A stretch of 64,000 nt of DNA from Chrysoperla carnea (Eukaryota; Arthropoda; Insecta; Neuroptera; Chrysopidae), in NCBI RefSeq assembly GCF_905475395.1, contig NC_058342.1, positions 16,650,640 to 16,714,639 of the forward strand, written 5' to 3'. Numbering within the stretch: position 1 is the stretch's first letter; the number at the start of each line of letters is the position of its first letter. Shown piece after piece: positions 23,104 to 35,349 of this stretch. The position numbers and the translations under genes are program-made. A model generated the notes under the pieces. It did not search any database, was not told the DNA's origin, and saw nothing but the letters and a program-made list of their open reading frames with translations.

Positions 23104-25163
23104 TCTTATCTCGAAGTCAACAAAAATTTATCCTTATAAGTGTGAATTATTTTAAGTAAATTGTAAGGACTTTTTTCTCTGATTTGCATAAAAATATTTT
23201 CTAGAATTATCTTGACTCAAAAATACAAAAATTCAGCCCTTTTCGACGGTAGGAAGAGTAGATTTCTAAGATATCAACAAAAATGTGAGATACCCCGGAA
23301 TTTCTTCTGTCGATACTTCAAAAACTTGTAGCCCAGATTTTCATGTCTGTGAATTTTTTTTTTTAGATTTTCCGTACATTTTACTAAGAGTATTCCGGAA
23401 ACATAAAAATTTGGCTCATTAAGGGATTAGATCATTATTTTTTACATATCTTCAGAATCAATTTGAAACAAAAGCTCTAATAGGCACTTCTCAGGAACTA
23501 TATGAGCTTACATACAAATTTTCAATGCATACCAACTCCCAATTTGTAGTTGCTATAGAGATGAGTAAAGACCTTCAAACGCCGAAAAATGTTTTTCTCT
23601 GTGAATCTCTCCAAACTGAATAGATTTTCTTAAATCATAGCTAAGAACACTCTCTATCAAGTCTCCTTTGAGCTTAATTTATTACACATCTTTTTTCGTC
23701 GGAGATTAAAAGTAAGGTTGCCACCTGCTCGGACCTCACTCGGCAGTGGCGGGCTTAGAAGGTTTTGTCATGCGGTCGGGATTTTAAAATTTTGCCGGGC
23801 CATCGCGTGGTCATTGTGATTCCTGAATCACCACCACGATGGATTTGACCTCAGCAACTAGAGTAGTGAGAATTGATTTTGTACATGATTTTAGTGTAGG
23901 ACTTTTCAGCTTATTTTGTTGGTATCACGATAAGAAGTCAGTTGGAAAACTTTTACATTCGTTCTATTTGAGTCACGTCCGTGTAGAATTTTCATGTTTG
24001 TTTTGTTCGAGTCATGCTTGTGAAAAATGTTTATGTCTGCATCTTGTGATTAAGTGTTGATAGACACTTAAGGATTAATGCCAAAACAAATTGACTGATA
24101 GTTTTCGAGCAAAATGATGGACAAAATGTGCAGATATGATAAATTAAATAAGACGAAATTGGACTTTTTTTAATTTTCCCTTCTCACTGCGATAAATCAC
24201 CTAACCCCGCCCCCTCAGCACCGAAACCTGACCGAGGTGGCATAGCCCTAATTAAAAATGTAAAATTATTAATTACTGAAAAAATGCTAATGAATAGTTC
24301 TGGATCCACGCTTAAGGTAAATCAACTTATTTTGAGTTTGTAAAAATCTTTTATAGGGACGACATCCAGTACCTGCAGGATTTTTGATAAATCGTAATTA
24401 CACCGGATATATTGGTTTGTTGATTAAAAACAACAACATTACTAAACTAATTAAATCACAAAAAGTGATTACTTGTTTTCCCTACACGAAACTATCGATT
24501 ACCTTTCTAGTTTATTTACACATTTCAAGTCAACTTAAATACACAACAAAAACAAAAATCTAAAAAAGTTATTTTAAAAAATATAGATATATTTTTTCAT
24601 AAACATAAATAATAAACATAAGAAAATTATCTAAATAATATTAATTAAATAATATTAATTTGAAGTAAATTTAAAAAATAATCAATAAATAAAAAATCGG
24701 ATCTACTTAAGTCAGTTTTGACGATTTGAAATTGACTATAGTTGAAGTGTAGAGGTCCGTTCACCTTTACTTCATATCCAGGTTAAGATATTACAATGTA
24801 CGATTAGTACGATTTTAAAACAGGTGTATTTGATTTCAGTATGATTTCAGTAATTAATCGAAATACAATGTTTACACAAAACATATATTATTATTAATAA
24901 ATACCTATTAATTAATAATTCAAATGTAGGTGTCTTTTAATTTTCAATCCAAGGATATTATGAATTTTTTTCATAAAAAAATTTATAAGACTACCTACAA
25001 ACAAAAATTTAAATATCACAAGAAAAATTATTATGCAAAAATATGTTTTGAATCGAAAACAGTGTAAACAATTTTTAGACCTGTTTATAAATGTTTTTGT
25101 GGTGTTTTTTGGAATTTGTGAATAGTTGTGTGAAATTAAATTGCGAGAAAATATTATTAAGTT
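23104..25163. other. DNA upstream of the PDZ gene
   Basis: About 23715-24245 may be an old inverted-repeat element: 'ggttgccacctgctcgg' at the left corresponds loosely to the complement of 'ccgaggtggcatagccc' at the right. The last few hundred bases before 25164 are very AT-rich and should contain the 5' untranslated region and promoter, or a further 5' exon junction. No TATA box or initiator can be picked with confidence. Confidence 0.35.
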
Positions 25164-25329
25164 ATGCGTCTTTTTAAAAGACATTTTTCGGATTCGAGTC
25201 CACGTCTAGTCAGTTTATCGCCACTCTGTGATCAAGTTAATGAAAATAGTGAGGAAATTCGTGTACCAGAACAACAAAATTTAGCGTCAACAACATCAGC
25301 ACAAACGGCACAAAAATCGTATAAAAATG
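25164..25329 (+). CDS. PDZ gene coding exon 1
   Basis: It codes residues 1-55 plus one base of codon 56 and begins [15 protein letters not shown]. The donor is ATG|GTAAGT. An in-frame TAA at 25158-25160 precedes the start codon. Confidence 0.75.
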
Positions 25330-28300
25330 GTAAGTCAACTTTCTATTCAATTTTCCGAACTGTGCCCTAGTTTTCTAAAGTAGAATTACTAGTAGAATTT
25401 CTAAGTCACGTGAATTATACTCTTAGAGGAATCTTTTATTTAAATATTATTTTTTTGGGACTGTCAAATTTATTGAGGATCTATTTCAGATTACATCACC
25501 TTAAGAAATTTTGTTCAAACGAAATTTATTAAAGATATAAGCCCTAAACAAGTGCTTGGAATTTGTCAGTCAATTTCATGATGTAAATTACCCTAAAAAT
25601 ATTTTCAGGCTCTCTTTTTTTATCTTTAAACCATCCAAATTGGGTGATTTTTTGTAAATTTTGACACCTTAAAACTTAATTATTTCGTTTTGTTATTGAT
25701 AACTGTAAATTGTCCCAAAATATGTTTGAAATCAATTTTGTTTGCATTTTGAGCAAGTCTTCTGCGTAAAATTATTAATTTTCGGCCCTAAATCGTGCGT
25801 AATTTTTCTATCGATTTAATTTTAAACCAGTTTAATGAGATCCAAAAGTGTAAAATTTTTGAGAAAAGATTAAACTTTCACTTTAAATTTTTTGAAACTG
25901 TCAAAGTTTGTCATGGTTTGTTAAACTTTTTGTTCATTAACGCAACGATTTACCTACTTTTATTTATTTATTTTTAATTTTTTCGGTGCTTCATCGCATT
26001 AAATCAATTGCTTATATTTCACTTAGGTTTGTCAATATTCTTTTGTTTATTCTGAAAATTCAAATTTATACTTAAAAGTTTTTCTAACGAATTTTTCGCA
26101 AGTTAAGTTTCCAGGACTCCAAAAAAAAAAAAAAAAAAAATGCTGATAAATTGAACTAAGTATATAAAATTTTCTCAAAGATTTGTTTAATTGAGTAAAG
26201 TGATCATGTTTTGTTAAACAAATATTTTACAATGCCAGAAACCTTGACAAATTTCGAACTCTGAAAAAATCCGATGAATCTTTTCAAGACAGTTTCATGG
26301 TTTCCAAATCATTTGAAACTTTTGAAGTGGATGGAACTTTTCTTTCGATTTAGTGATTATCACTAAATCATTTCAATAATATTGAAATGAGGCTTAAGAA
26401 ACGTGACCTTTTTGCTAAAAAGACTTGCTTGTTATTTTGGTGAATTTTTTCATGGGTTCCAAACACTTGAAACTTTTGAGATAAAACTGAATCACATACT
26501 TTGCTAAAAATTTTGAAAAGTAAAAAACCGTGGCCTGTCAAATTTTGGATCATAAATATATCCTAAAAAGATGGTGTAAACAATCTTTTTCAAGATAGTT
26601 TCATACAGGGGTGACAAAACAAGCCACGGCTGAGTGAAAATTATTTTGAGGTCCCTTGGTGTGTTGCATTCACGCGAGGAATTCCGTGCTCTCCAAGATC
26701 TGACCTGGAAAATATTGAACAAGATGAAATACTGAAACAGTCAGAGCTGGGCCTATTTCCTTCTTTTTAAAAATATTAAACTCTAAGCCTAACGTAAACC
26801 GAAGAAGATTAATCGATACGGAGATAAGAAATTCGTAATATTCCAGTCATTTGGCTCGAATCTTGTCTAAAATTACCGTTTTTATACCTTGTATATGCGA
26901 AATATATATCAAGGTATATAAATTTTAATCCCAAATTTGTAACGCTTAGAAATGTTGATGATACGAAAAAAAACTTGGTATAGATGTTCAATAAATCACT
27001 AACTTAATCTATTTACAGTTGTCCGTCCCTCGACACGATAACTCAAAAATGAAAAGAGATATCAAGCTGAAATTGTAATAGTCCTCGGGACGTAAAATTG
27101 AGTTTGAGTTCGTAATTTTAAGTGTGTTTTATAAGGAACATAGTCCTTAGAAAACAAAACAACTTTTGTTTTAAACATTTTATCGTAAACGTCACTGTTT
27201 ACCCGTAAGGGCGCAAATTAGGACAAAACATTGATGTCCGTTTCCTCCCAAAATATAAAAGATAGGGAGTTGAAAATTTGCAGGTAGCTTTAACTAGTTG
27301 TCTTGTGAAACATTCTCAAAAAACTCAAAGAATTCTAGAAAAAACTTTTGAAAATTTTTGAAAACCAAATCAAGGCTGTCGTAATTGTGTTGGTATTTTA
27401 AAACTCTTCATATTTATAAAAAATAATGCAAGCACTGACATCTTAGATCATTAAGTGCATGGACTGTGACTGCTTCAAACGATTTAAAGTGTGCCAACAT
27501 CTGAGGTAATTGCATGGGTCAAATCCATCATGGCTGCGATGTGGGAATGTCAAAACAAAGTGTTGTTTTCATCGTAATAAAAAATATAAAGTATTTTTTT
27601 TAAGTCAAAAAGGAAAAAGTTCAGTGAAATCACGATGTTTTATGTAAAACATTTTGTGGTATGAAAATTTGACATTCGATATATGTTTTTTTTATGTCCC
27701 TATATTCAATGTATATTTTCTTGATAAATGTCCCTAGCTGACCCAAGCAATTACCTCAGATGTTGCCACACCTCTCACTGTACCGTAAGATAGGCGATGC
27801 TCAGTCTATGTACTTAATAGTCTATGACTGACATACAAGACATTCTATACGGGGTAGTTAAACAATTAAGTCAGTGAATTGTTTGTTTTCACTTGTTCTT
27901 ATTTAGCGAAAGTAATTTTGCTTCTTTCTACCCTCAGACTATAAATAAAAAACTAATATTGTGCTTTTTATTCAATATTAGGCTTATCTACTTGGAGTAA
28001 AAAAGTTGGACGAAAATGGGATCAATTAAAACGCAGTGATTCAACTGAATTCCTTTCAATATCTGCTGGTCGTACTGGACAATGGTCGCCAAGTCCATTC
28101 AACATCGCCTCCAGTTCGGAAACATCACTGGGTGGAACAGCTCAACGTATACGAAAACGAATATCCCGAGTTGAATCACTACGGAACCTATTTTTGAAAC
28201 ATGATCGTAGCACATCAGCGTCAGAGAATGGGGATCGTTTTTCAACGTCAGACCCAAAGGAATCTAGTAAATTTAGTCCATTTTCCACACGAAATTTAAA

Positions 28301-31300
28301 TAAGAAACGCAATTCTCAAATTAATGACAACATTAATTTATCGGAGAAACAGTTAGTGGATTATTTGTTGCTATGCCAGCCTTCAGATCGACATCGAATT
28401 GTACGCGAATTGATCGAAACTATCTCGAGTAATGACGATGCAACTTCAAACTCACGAAAGAGTCATCAATCCTTATCATCTCCTTTTCGAAGTAGTACTT
28501 ATAAAAAAAATTTCAAATCAGTTAAAAATTTTTTTAAACGAAGTTTATCCGAAGGAAGTATTGCTAGTAATACAGCGTTAAGTTCGATGTTATCCAATCA
28601 AAATTTAACGTCAATGGATGAACTTTGTTCGGTGTTAAATAAAATATTAATCGATAGCGAAGATGATTTTATGCGGAGTTCAGATACCCTCGAAAGTCAA
28701 CCGGGATCAATTGGAGATGAAATGATTGAAATGCGACGTTCAAATAGTTCCGGTAGTTTTTCCAGTCATAATTACGATCTAAAAAGTGAGTATGCATCGA
28801 TACCTGAACGACTGGTTGGCGCCGAAGATGATACTGATAGTTGTGACGAAGAATTCTTTAAATCGAATTTATTACAATCGCAAGGTAGTTTAAAACGCTT
28901 AAGAAAATCGAGCAACTCAGTTGAATCGATACATAAACGACAAATCGTTAACTATAGCTTTAAATCCGACGCGGAACAAGTTTGTTACATTGACAAGGAG
29001 TTCAAATGTATACGAATTACCGCAAATGAAGCCCAGTCAATTGTATTTACATGCCAAAAAAGTAATCCGCATAGCAGTTGTTCCGAATTTGTGATTACAT
29101 CAATTTTACCGAATTGTGAAGCGGAAAAATATGGAAAAATATGTGTGGGAGATCAAATTGTAAAAATTAATGGACAGAGGTTACGTGGTTTGTCGATGCA
29201 GGATGTAGAAACGTTAATTCGACAATCGACGGGTTATATTGAAATTGTTTTATCTAGAGTACCAAAAACTTGTGTGAAATCACTGCCAAACGAAACAATT
29301 CCTGAAAATCATCAATTTAAAGTACCAAGAGCGAAAATCGATGAGAATCCAAGTGCAACAACTTCGTCATCTACGCCGAACGGTGGGATTAAACGAAATA
29401 AAACTAGGCAATCTATGTTACCACAAAATTCACATGTTGAGAATAGTAATTCAACTCTACCTCCGACAACGGGGATGAAGAAATTTTTGACACCACGTCG
29501 AAGAAGTATTGCCGTGGAGCAACCATCAAAAGTTAATAGAAGGTAAGTAAACAAGTTTTTTTTATCGCTTTGAAGGGAAAATTTCCTTCTTAAATGTCAG
29601 TTTATTCTCCTCTGGTTTCCAGGACTCTAGAACTAGAGATACTGCAGCAAAAATTTGCTCAATGTAACGAAATAAACATAAAAATTATTTCATTCAAGAA
29701 ATTTTGATTATAGATTCTATTCATAATGCAGTTTAAGAATCTGATGAGTTCCAATTTCGGTTGTGGGGTTGTGAATGTGAAAATCAAAAGTCTGTACACA
29801 TGCAGCTTTGTTACTGGTCAAAGCAGTATAATAAACACAATCGAAAACCTTTTTTTTTTTTGGAAAAAAATATCGTGTAATTGAACCTTTATAAAAAAAT
29901 TATTTCAAGAATAACTTTTACTATTTTTTAAATTATTTTATCACTTCGACATTGAATAAACATTGCAAGACATTTTCATTCACCGAAATAATTTAAACTA
30001 GAAATTTAGACTAAAACTCAACTAAAAAATATTATTATAGTTTAAGCCAGATGCCGAAGGATATAAGAAAAATAGGTTTTTCTTAATCTAAAAGGCTTTT
30101 TCGAGTGACACATCATATTTTCTCTGATTTTTGTGTTCTAAAACTCCAAAATTGACTTTTCGAGTGCGTAACACCATTTTAAATCGTTGACCAAGGTCAA
30201 TCCTTGACCTCGACCTATATCGATTACGGGGATCTAAATACGTTTTTGGGTTATGTGAAAGTCGAAGGGATGGTGAAAATCTTAGCCTCTCCGAAAAGTG
30301 AAGTGTGTGGTATCGCTTTCCATATTATTTTGCATGACGAGTCAAATAAAAATAATACCGGGCGGTAAAATCAACCCTTCGTGAGTTAATAATAAGGAAA
30401 TCGATACCTTACACTTCAGTTTTCGAATATCGTTTTTCAGATCCGCCCAAAAACCTATTTCCACCCCCGCAATCGATGTAGGATTTCATCAGATTCTTAA
30501 AATGCATTATGAATAAGAGCTACAACCAAAATATCGTGAACGAAATAAATTTTTATTGCTGAACGAAATAATTAATTGTTTGCTGTCAATACCGTAGATT
30601 AAATTTAAATATAGCGTCCCTAGCGTTTGCTATAACTGTTTCTTCAAAATTCACTTATATTAATATACATCAAATATGTATCTAAATCTAAGCACATAAG
30701 TTGTTACCCATATAAAGATATGGGTCTCACCCTTGAGCTAGATTCTCCTTAACATATTTTATTTGCAAATTTGTATCTTTAGACCACCTTTGGTCTAGGT
30801 GTGTCCCATCCGAGGACAACCACTCTAACCTAACCTATCTTTAGACCAAAGTATTCAAAAAAAAGAAGCATTTTGGAACATTTTTCTCAAATTCCACAGT
30901 ACTAAGTGTATAATTGTTTTGGTTTTAGATCATGTGGCGGAAGTGTTATTGGAAGACCGAAGTCAATATGTTCTGAATTAAAAGTGAAATTTGAAAAAGG
31001 ACCCGGACGTAAATCACTTGGATTTTCAGTTGTTGGAGGGTGTGATTCGCCGCGCGGAAATATTGGAATATATGTTAAAACAGTGTTTGCACGTGGACAA
31101 GCCTCTGACGAAGGTACTTTACAAGCTGGTGAGTACAATTTTTTATACATTTTCACATTTTTCTAACTTCGACAGTTTCCTATAATTCAAGCAAATTATA
31201 AATTTTTTTAAGTGCATTTTTTTTCGTAGTAAAAACACGTGTATTTCACGAAGGGTTCATTTTAGCGTTTTGATATTAATCTTATTTAATTTTCCTTGCA

Positions 31301-32666
31301 AAATAATATGGAAATCGATACCACACACTACAGTTTTCGAAGAGACTAAGATTTTCGGCGTCCCTTCGACTTTCACATACCTCAAAAACCTATTCCACCC
31401 CCGCCATCGGTAGTAGTATCATGGTAAAGACTTTGAGGTGATGTTACTCGAAGAGTCAATTTTGGTTGGAATTTTAGAGCATTTTTTATTTTAAAGTCTT
31501 TTAGAATGTTTTGATTCTTACGAAATATTGTTTGTTGGGTGTGTTGACTTGCGGATTTTGCATTCTCTTCAGAAAATCCTAAAGAAAGTCTGAATGGTTT
31601 AAAGCGGAACTTTTTAGTTTTAAATCCTGCGCCATTGGAGAGAAGGGGGTTTATATCGTAAAGTAAATCAGATAGCTTTTAAAAGATTTTAAAAAGGTCA
31701 AAATGCTCAGTCATCCGAAATTTAAGATATTTTTATTAATAAATTCCTTTAAGCACCTCTCCCTCCCTGAGTCTGAAAGACTCTCAAAATGAACATGCTT
31801 GTTGGTCTAGACCATTTTTTTACAAATTAATACTTTTAAAGACGTATAAGGGGGTTTTTAAAGTTGCTGATCTTGAATTAATGATCAAATTGATTCAATT
31901 TTCACATCCCCTCATCTTGTAGCTTACATAAGACCCCCTCTCAAAATAAAAATAAAAAATACAATTTTTTGCAAATTAAGACCTTTAATCATGTATAAAA
32001 GAGTTTTTGGGGTCGCTTATCTCGAATTTTATGTCAAAATGTTAAATTTGTTACCCCCTAAAAGAGGAAGAGGGGTAACAAATTAAACCTCAGCTACCCC
32101 AAAAACCTCCTTAAACGTCATTAAAAGTATTAATTTGTAAAAAAAATGATCTTTTTCATTTTTAGAGTCTTTCAGAACCCCGAAAGAGAGGTGGAAGTGC
32201 ATAAAGGAGTTTATTATTAAAAATATCTTAAATTTCGAGTTACTTTCGCATTTTGACCTTTTTAAAACCTTTTAAAACTTATCTTTACAATATAAACAAC
32301 CCCCTTCACCCAAATGGCGCGGTGGTTAAAACTAAAAAATTCCGCTTTAACCATATAGACTTTTTTAGAATAACTTTCTGAAGCCAATGCAAAAAACCCC
32401 TCAATACACCCAACAAACAACTTTTTCGAAGGGAAAAAGGTTCGTTTACTATACTATTTTCGATTAAGAAAAACGTATTTTTCTTACGTTTTTCAACATT
32501 TAAATTATATTGATCTAAATTTCTAGGTGATGAAATTATTTCGGTGAATGGAATCGTCTTGCAAGGTTTAACCCATGCCGAAGCGATCAACGTATTTAAA
32601 AATATTAAAAGTGGTGAAGTTATTCTCGAAATACTCAGACGTGATTCAACACATCACTATCAATAA
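25164..32666 (+). CDS. Two-PDZ scaffold protein, four coding exons, 688 residues
   Basis: The joined exons 25164-25329, 27982-29542, 30929-31128 and 32527-32666 total 2067 bases, and all introns are GT..AG with matching phases. PDZ1 (about residues 396-483) has an unusual carboxylate loop reading SIVF. PDZ2 (about 592-680) has SLGF and the GGCDSPRG and GLTHAEAI stretches of IL16/PDZD2-type PDZ domains. The N-terminal 390 residues are Ser/Arg-rich with a helical [20 protein letters not shown] segment and no signal peptide or membrane span. PDZ proteins bind C-terminal peptides of membrane or junction proteins, so a cytoplasmic scaffold role is inferred. Drosophila big bang (bbg) or Slip1 could be the counterpart; I recall the resemblance but cannot prove it. 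The ATG at 25164 has an in-frame TAA six bases upstream, which supports the start. Other 5' exons for longer isoforms may lie outside. Confidence 0.85.
26878..27250 (+). mobile_element. R1 element fragment in PDZ gene intron 1
   Basis: A diverged interior of the R1 family, from the 'ttgtatatgcgaaatatat' block to the 'gtttacccgtaagggcgc' block. A detached right-end repeat of the same family lies at about 27855-27898 ('aattgtttgttttcacttgt'). Confidence 0.6.
27490..27770. mobile_element. MITE in PDZ gene intron 1
   Basis: The ends GTGCCAACATCTGAGGTAAT and the complement ending CTCAGATGTTGCCACA give about 30-base inverted repeats around 280 bases. No coding sequence. It ends about 210 bases before exon 2. 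Confidence 0.7.
27982..29542 (+). CDS. PDZ gene coding exon 2
   Basis: This 1561-base exon begins after TATTAG with a [17 protein letters not shown] block and includes the Ser-rich region and the whole first PDZ domain. The donor is AG|GTAAGT. It is the longest open frame of the window and ends in a basic stretch, [19 protein letters not shown]. Confidence 0.9.
29655..30575. repeat. Composite foldback in PDZ gene intron 2
   Basis: The outer arm pair consists of 29660-29745 and the complement of 30485-30575 ('cataatgc', 'ttaagaatctgatga'). The inner pair consists of 30236-30340 and the complement of 30385-30480 ('ggtttttgggc', 'atcgatttcc'). A foreign block at 29780-29870 lies between. Its inverse is found at 32710-32795 beyond the stop codon. 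Confidence 0.65.
30929..31128 (+). CDS. PDZ gene coding exon 3, first half of PDZ2
   Basis: The acceptor is GGTTTTAG and the donor is GCTG|GTGAGT. It codes the SLGF carboxylate-binding loop and [15 protein letters not shown]. The exon has 200 bases, which is not a multiple of three, so skipping it would shift the frame. Confidence 0.85.
31225..31405 (-). repeat. Inverted copy of an intron 2 repeat, in intron 3
   Basis: Its reverse complement aligns with 30236-30395, including 'atgtgaaagtcgaaggga', 'gtgtgtggtatcg', 'ttccatattattttgca' and 'aacccttcgtga'. The two copies lie on either side of exon 3 in opposite orientation. Confidence 0.75.
31480..32456. mobile_element. Foldback element FB, copy 1, in PDZ gene intron 3
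   Basis: Two long arms face each other around about 32072. Paired blocks include 'agcggaactttttagtttta' with its complement near 32330, 'ttatatcgtaaagtaa', 'tctgaaagactctcaaaatg' with its complement near 32160, and 'ttgtttgttgggtgt' with its complement near 32405. The right end reads 'aaaaaggttcgtttactat'. The same element occurs at 44173-45401 and as one arm at 54905-55360. No open frame is seen. The arms are unequal because the left contains an extra module. Confidence 0.8.
32527..32666 (+). CDS. PDZ gene coding exon 4, end of PDZ2 and stop
   Basis: The acceptor is ATTTCTAG. It codes [20 protein letters not shown] and ends HHYQ-stop. The TAA stop overlaps an AATAAA hexamer (32663-32668). 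Confidence 0.85.
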
Positions 32667-33112
32667 AACTTTTTTTTTTATAAAGGTTCAACTACATGAT
32701 ATTATTTCACCCCAAAAAAAAGAAAAATTTTCGATTGTGTTTATACTGCTTTGATCAGTAACAAAGTTGCATAAACTTACAAATTTTGTGTTCAGAATGT
32801 GATCGTGTTGTTGTACCTTTATAAACAAAACTATAGCAATTTACTAATATGTGATAAAGTTTGAAAAAAACAGATATATAGTTTTTTTTTTTTTGTTATA
32901 TGAATTTATATGCATTATTTATTTTTTTAAATGTATTTTTCGAGTTAATCTATCATTTTTGGACGGGATTTATCTCCATAACTTTCTAGATTATGTGTTC
33001 ATTTGTAAATTGAGTGACCTACGAAACATTCATTCAAGGTCGGATTTAACCTTAACACTGCCCGTGGGCACTGTGCAAAATATTGAGCCATTACCAAAAA
33101 AATTTCAATATA
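32667..33112 (+). other. Likely 3' untranslated region and downstream flank
   Basis: It contains a T run at about 32883-32894 and the inverse of the 29780-29870 repeat at 32710-32795. AATAAA occurs only at the stop codon, so the cleavage site is not fixed. Confidence 0.4.
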
Positions 33113-34078
33113 CAATTGGGATTTGGAAAAAAAAAATTTTTTTTGGACAAAAACGGGAATATCATATACAGGGCGTTCTATTATTGACTGCAGATTGTTG
33201 GCCTACAAAATAAGCTCATAAAGACGAAGGGAAAAGTTATTTACTAATTTTCGATTTGAGGCCTACTTTGAGAGATAATTAATAACCAAATAAATAAATA
33301 TAATATTAATACAAAGTAAATAGTTTTATCGAATCACAGTTCACTCAGATATTAAAGGCAATAGAAGCCTATTACATAAACTAAGTGGGCTGTCTTATAT
33401 TTACATACATAAAATAACTTCTCTGAATCAGTTGGCTGATTGACATAACAAAAACAATAATATTTTTATTATTTACTTTATTGTGTTTGTAGAATATAAG
33501 ACAGCCCATTTAGTTTATGTAATAGGCTAGTATTGCCTTTAATATCTAAGTGAACTGTGATCCGATAAAACTATTTACTTTGAATTAATATTATATAAAA
33601 TTATTTGGTTAATTATCTATCAAAGTAGGCCTGAGATCGAAAATTGGTTAATAACTTTTCCCTTCGTCTTTATGAACTTATTCTGTAGACCAACGATCTG
33701 CAGTCAATAACAAAACACCCTGTATAAGTTTTATAACAAAACTTTTTTTATTTTTTATGTTTTCTAGATAATTTTAAAGTTACAGGTAATTTTAAAAGAG
33801 CTTTTCAAAAGAGAATCGAAAACGGCCGATAAAAAAAATGTTAGTAAAAGATAGTGTAACGTCATAATGTTAGTTAATAATTGTATACAGTGTATACTAT
33901 TCAATTAACATTATTACATCACAACGATGTTTTACGAACATTTTTTTGTCGTTCGTTTTTGTTCCTCTTTTGAAAAGTTCTTTTAAAATTGTCGTGGAAA
34001 AGTAAAAACCGTTTTGTTATAAAACTTATATATGATCCATTTTTGTTCAAATTGGATCAAAATCCCAATTATTAAATA
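33113..34078. repeat. Nested palindromic elements
   Basis: The outer element has its left arm tip at 33113-33164 ('aattgggattt', 'ggacaaaaacgg') and its right arm tip at 34030-34078 in inverted order. Its inner arms meet around 33890: TATAAGTTTTATAACAAAAC at 33723-33742 is exactly complementary to the end near 34012-34031. A second palindrome has inserted into the left arm. Confidence 0.75.
33165..33724. mobile_element. Palindromic element with ACAGGGYGTTCT ends
   Basis: About 245-base inverted arms run from 'acagggcgttctattattga' inward, and from 33724 back as its complement ('aacaaaacaccctgta'). They are separated by about 70 bases. TATA lies on both sides, which fits a target duplication. 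Arms pair through 'aagacgaagggaaaagttat', 'aggcctactttga' and 'aactaagtgggctgtcttat'. Single ends of the family are seen at 20985 and 50260. Confidence 0.8.
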
Positions 34079-35347
34079 AATAAAATGCTCCTTCATAGCA
34101 AAAAATTTATTGTACATAGGTTAATTTTTTTGATTCGATATTTTATTTTATTTTTATCGATGATTCGCGATTTATTTACGATTTTTTTTAGTAAAAAATT
34201 ATTTTATTTCTTTACCGCGTAGACGAATCTTTAGAATTAAAAAGAAAAAATGATAGATTAAATCGAATTTCGTGTGTTTATTTGGACAAGATTGAATTTT
34301 AAAGCTAAGATTTACAAAAAAAATATTACTTGCTTGTTTTTTTTTTTTACAAAAATCTTAGCTTTCAAATAGCAATCTGATTATAAAAAAAATTGAGAAT
34401 TCGAATTTTCGAAATATTTACTCAGACCCATTTTTTCCTAAAAAGACAAGTACACAAATTCATGTGGACACAATTACCCCCTCCCCAATTATGTTACATG
34501 ATTTTTAGTTAAATATATCAAAAAGTCCGCTATAAACATTTAATAATTCCCAGAAGATGCAGTTTCATTCCGAACCTATCTTAGCCATAGCTGTTGTGAT
34601 ACGTTCGGTATGATATCGTGAATGTTCGATAACGCTCATTGTTGGCAAACATCTGGCAGGAACCGATTACACCGTTGTTTAATTTTTTAGTTTTCTTTTT
34701 GTATGATATTGTACACTGATTGTAGTAGAAAAGGAATTACAGTTTTACAGTACTATCCTTTTTTACTTAGTGTAAAAGGCGCATAAACTAACGTAGAAGA
34801 AGAACTTACTTGACTAAGAATTTTCCACGTCGCCATTATTTTAACTGTCATTTAATACAGGTGTTCTTTTGTGTCAGATTGTCGCCACAGTTTCCGCAAT
34901 GAGCATTTTTTTTTCTGATGTAAAGCATAGTGTCGCATTTTTTTTGTCCATAACTATACATTCAAACGCAAGTGGGACGTCATTATATCGGTTTGTAACG
35001 CCACCGCATGGAGAGATGATAAATGGTTTGTTTCTCCACAAAATCAACTTTTGGTATATTTTGAGAAGTTACTTTGGTAAATCTTGCTTCAACCATATGT
35101 AAATTTTAGTCGAGATTATATTGCGTAAACTTAAAAGAAATTATTATCTCTCGTATTGCTTGACAAGCGTTATTTTTTTAACCCTTCAGACTGGTTGTGT
35201 TTCGTACCACAATCATTACTCTTGTGATGAGAGAAAATCTGACGCTATTGCGCAAGCGCCAAGAACAAAATTTCAAACTTCGTTTACGATGCTAAATAAA
35301 TTTACTTAATTGTTCTGGATAGATAATGTCACTTATCGAATGTATTG
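34079..35347. other. Intergenic DNA with one repeat trace
   Basis: Bases 35160-35260 ('aacccttcagactg', 'cttgtgatgagagaaaa', 'gacgctattgcg') recur inverted at 40425-40505. No gene was recognised. Confidence 0.4.
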
Positions 35348-35349
35348 GG

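Noticed and set aside
24912..25184. 90-codon minus-strand frame upstream of the PDZ gene
   Set aside because: Low-complexity Phe/Ile/Lys translation of AT-rich DNA overlapping the PDZ start exon on the other strand.
29312..29554. 80-codon minus-strand frame
   Set aside because: It is a shadow of PDZ gene exon 2.
32851..33213. 120-codon plus-strand frame
   Set aside because: Hydrophobic translation of T-rich sequence that runs into the palindromic element; no family motif or conserved start.
34869..35309. Two adjacent small plus-strand frames
   Set aside because: The second falls in a repeat also found inverted at 40425-40505; the first has no motif.
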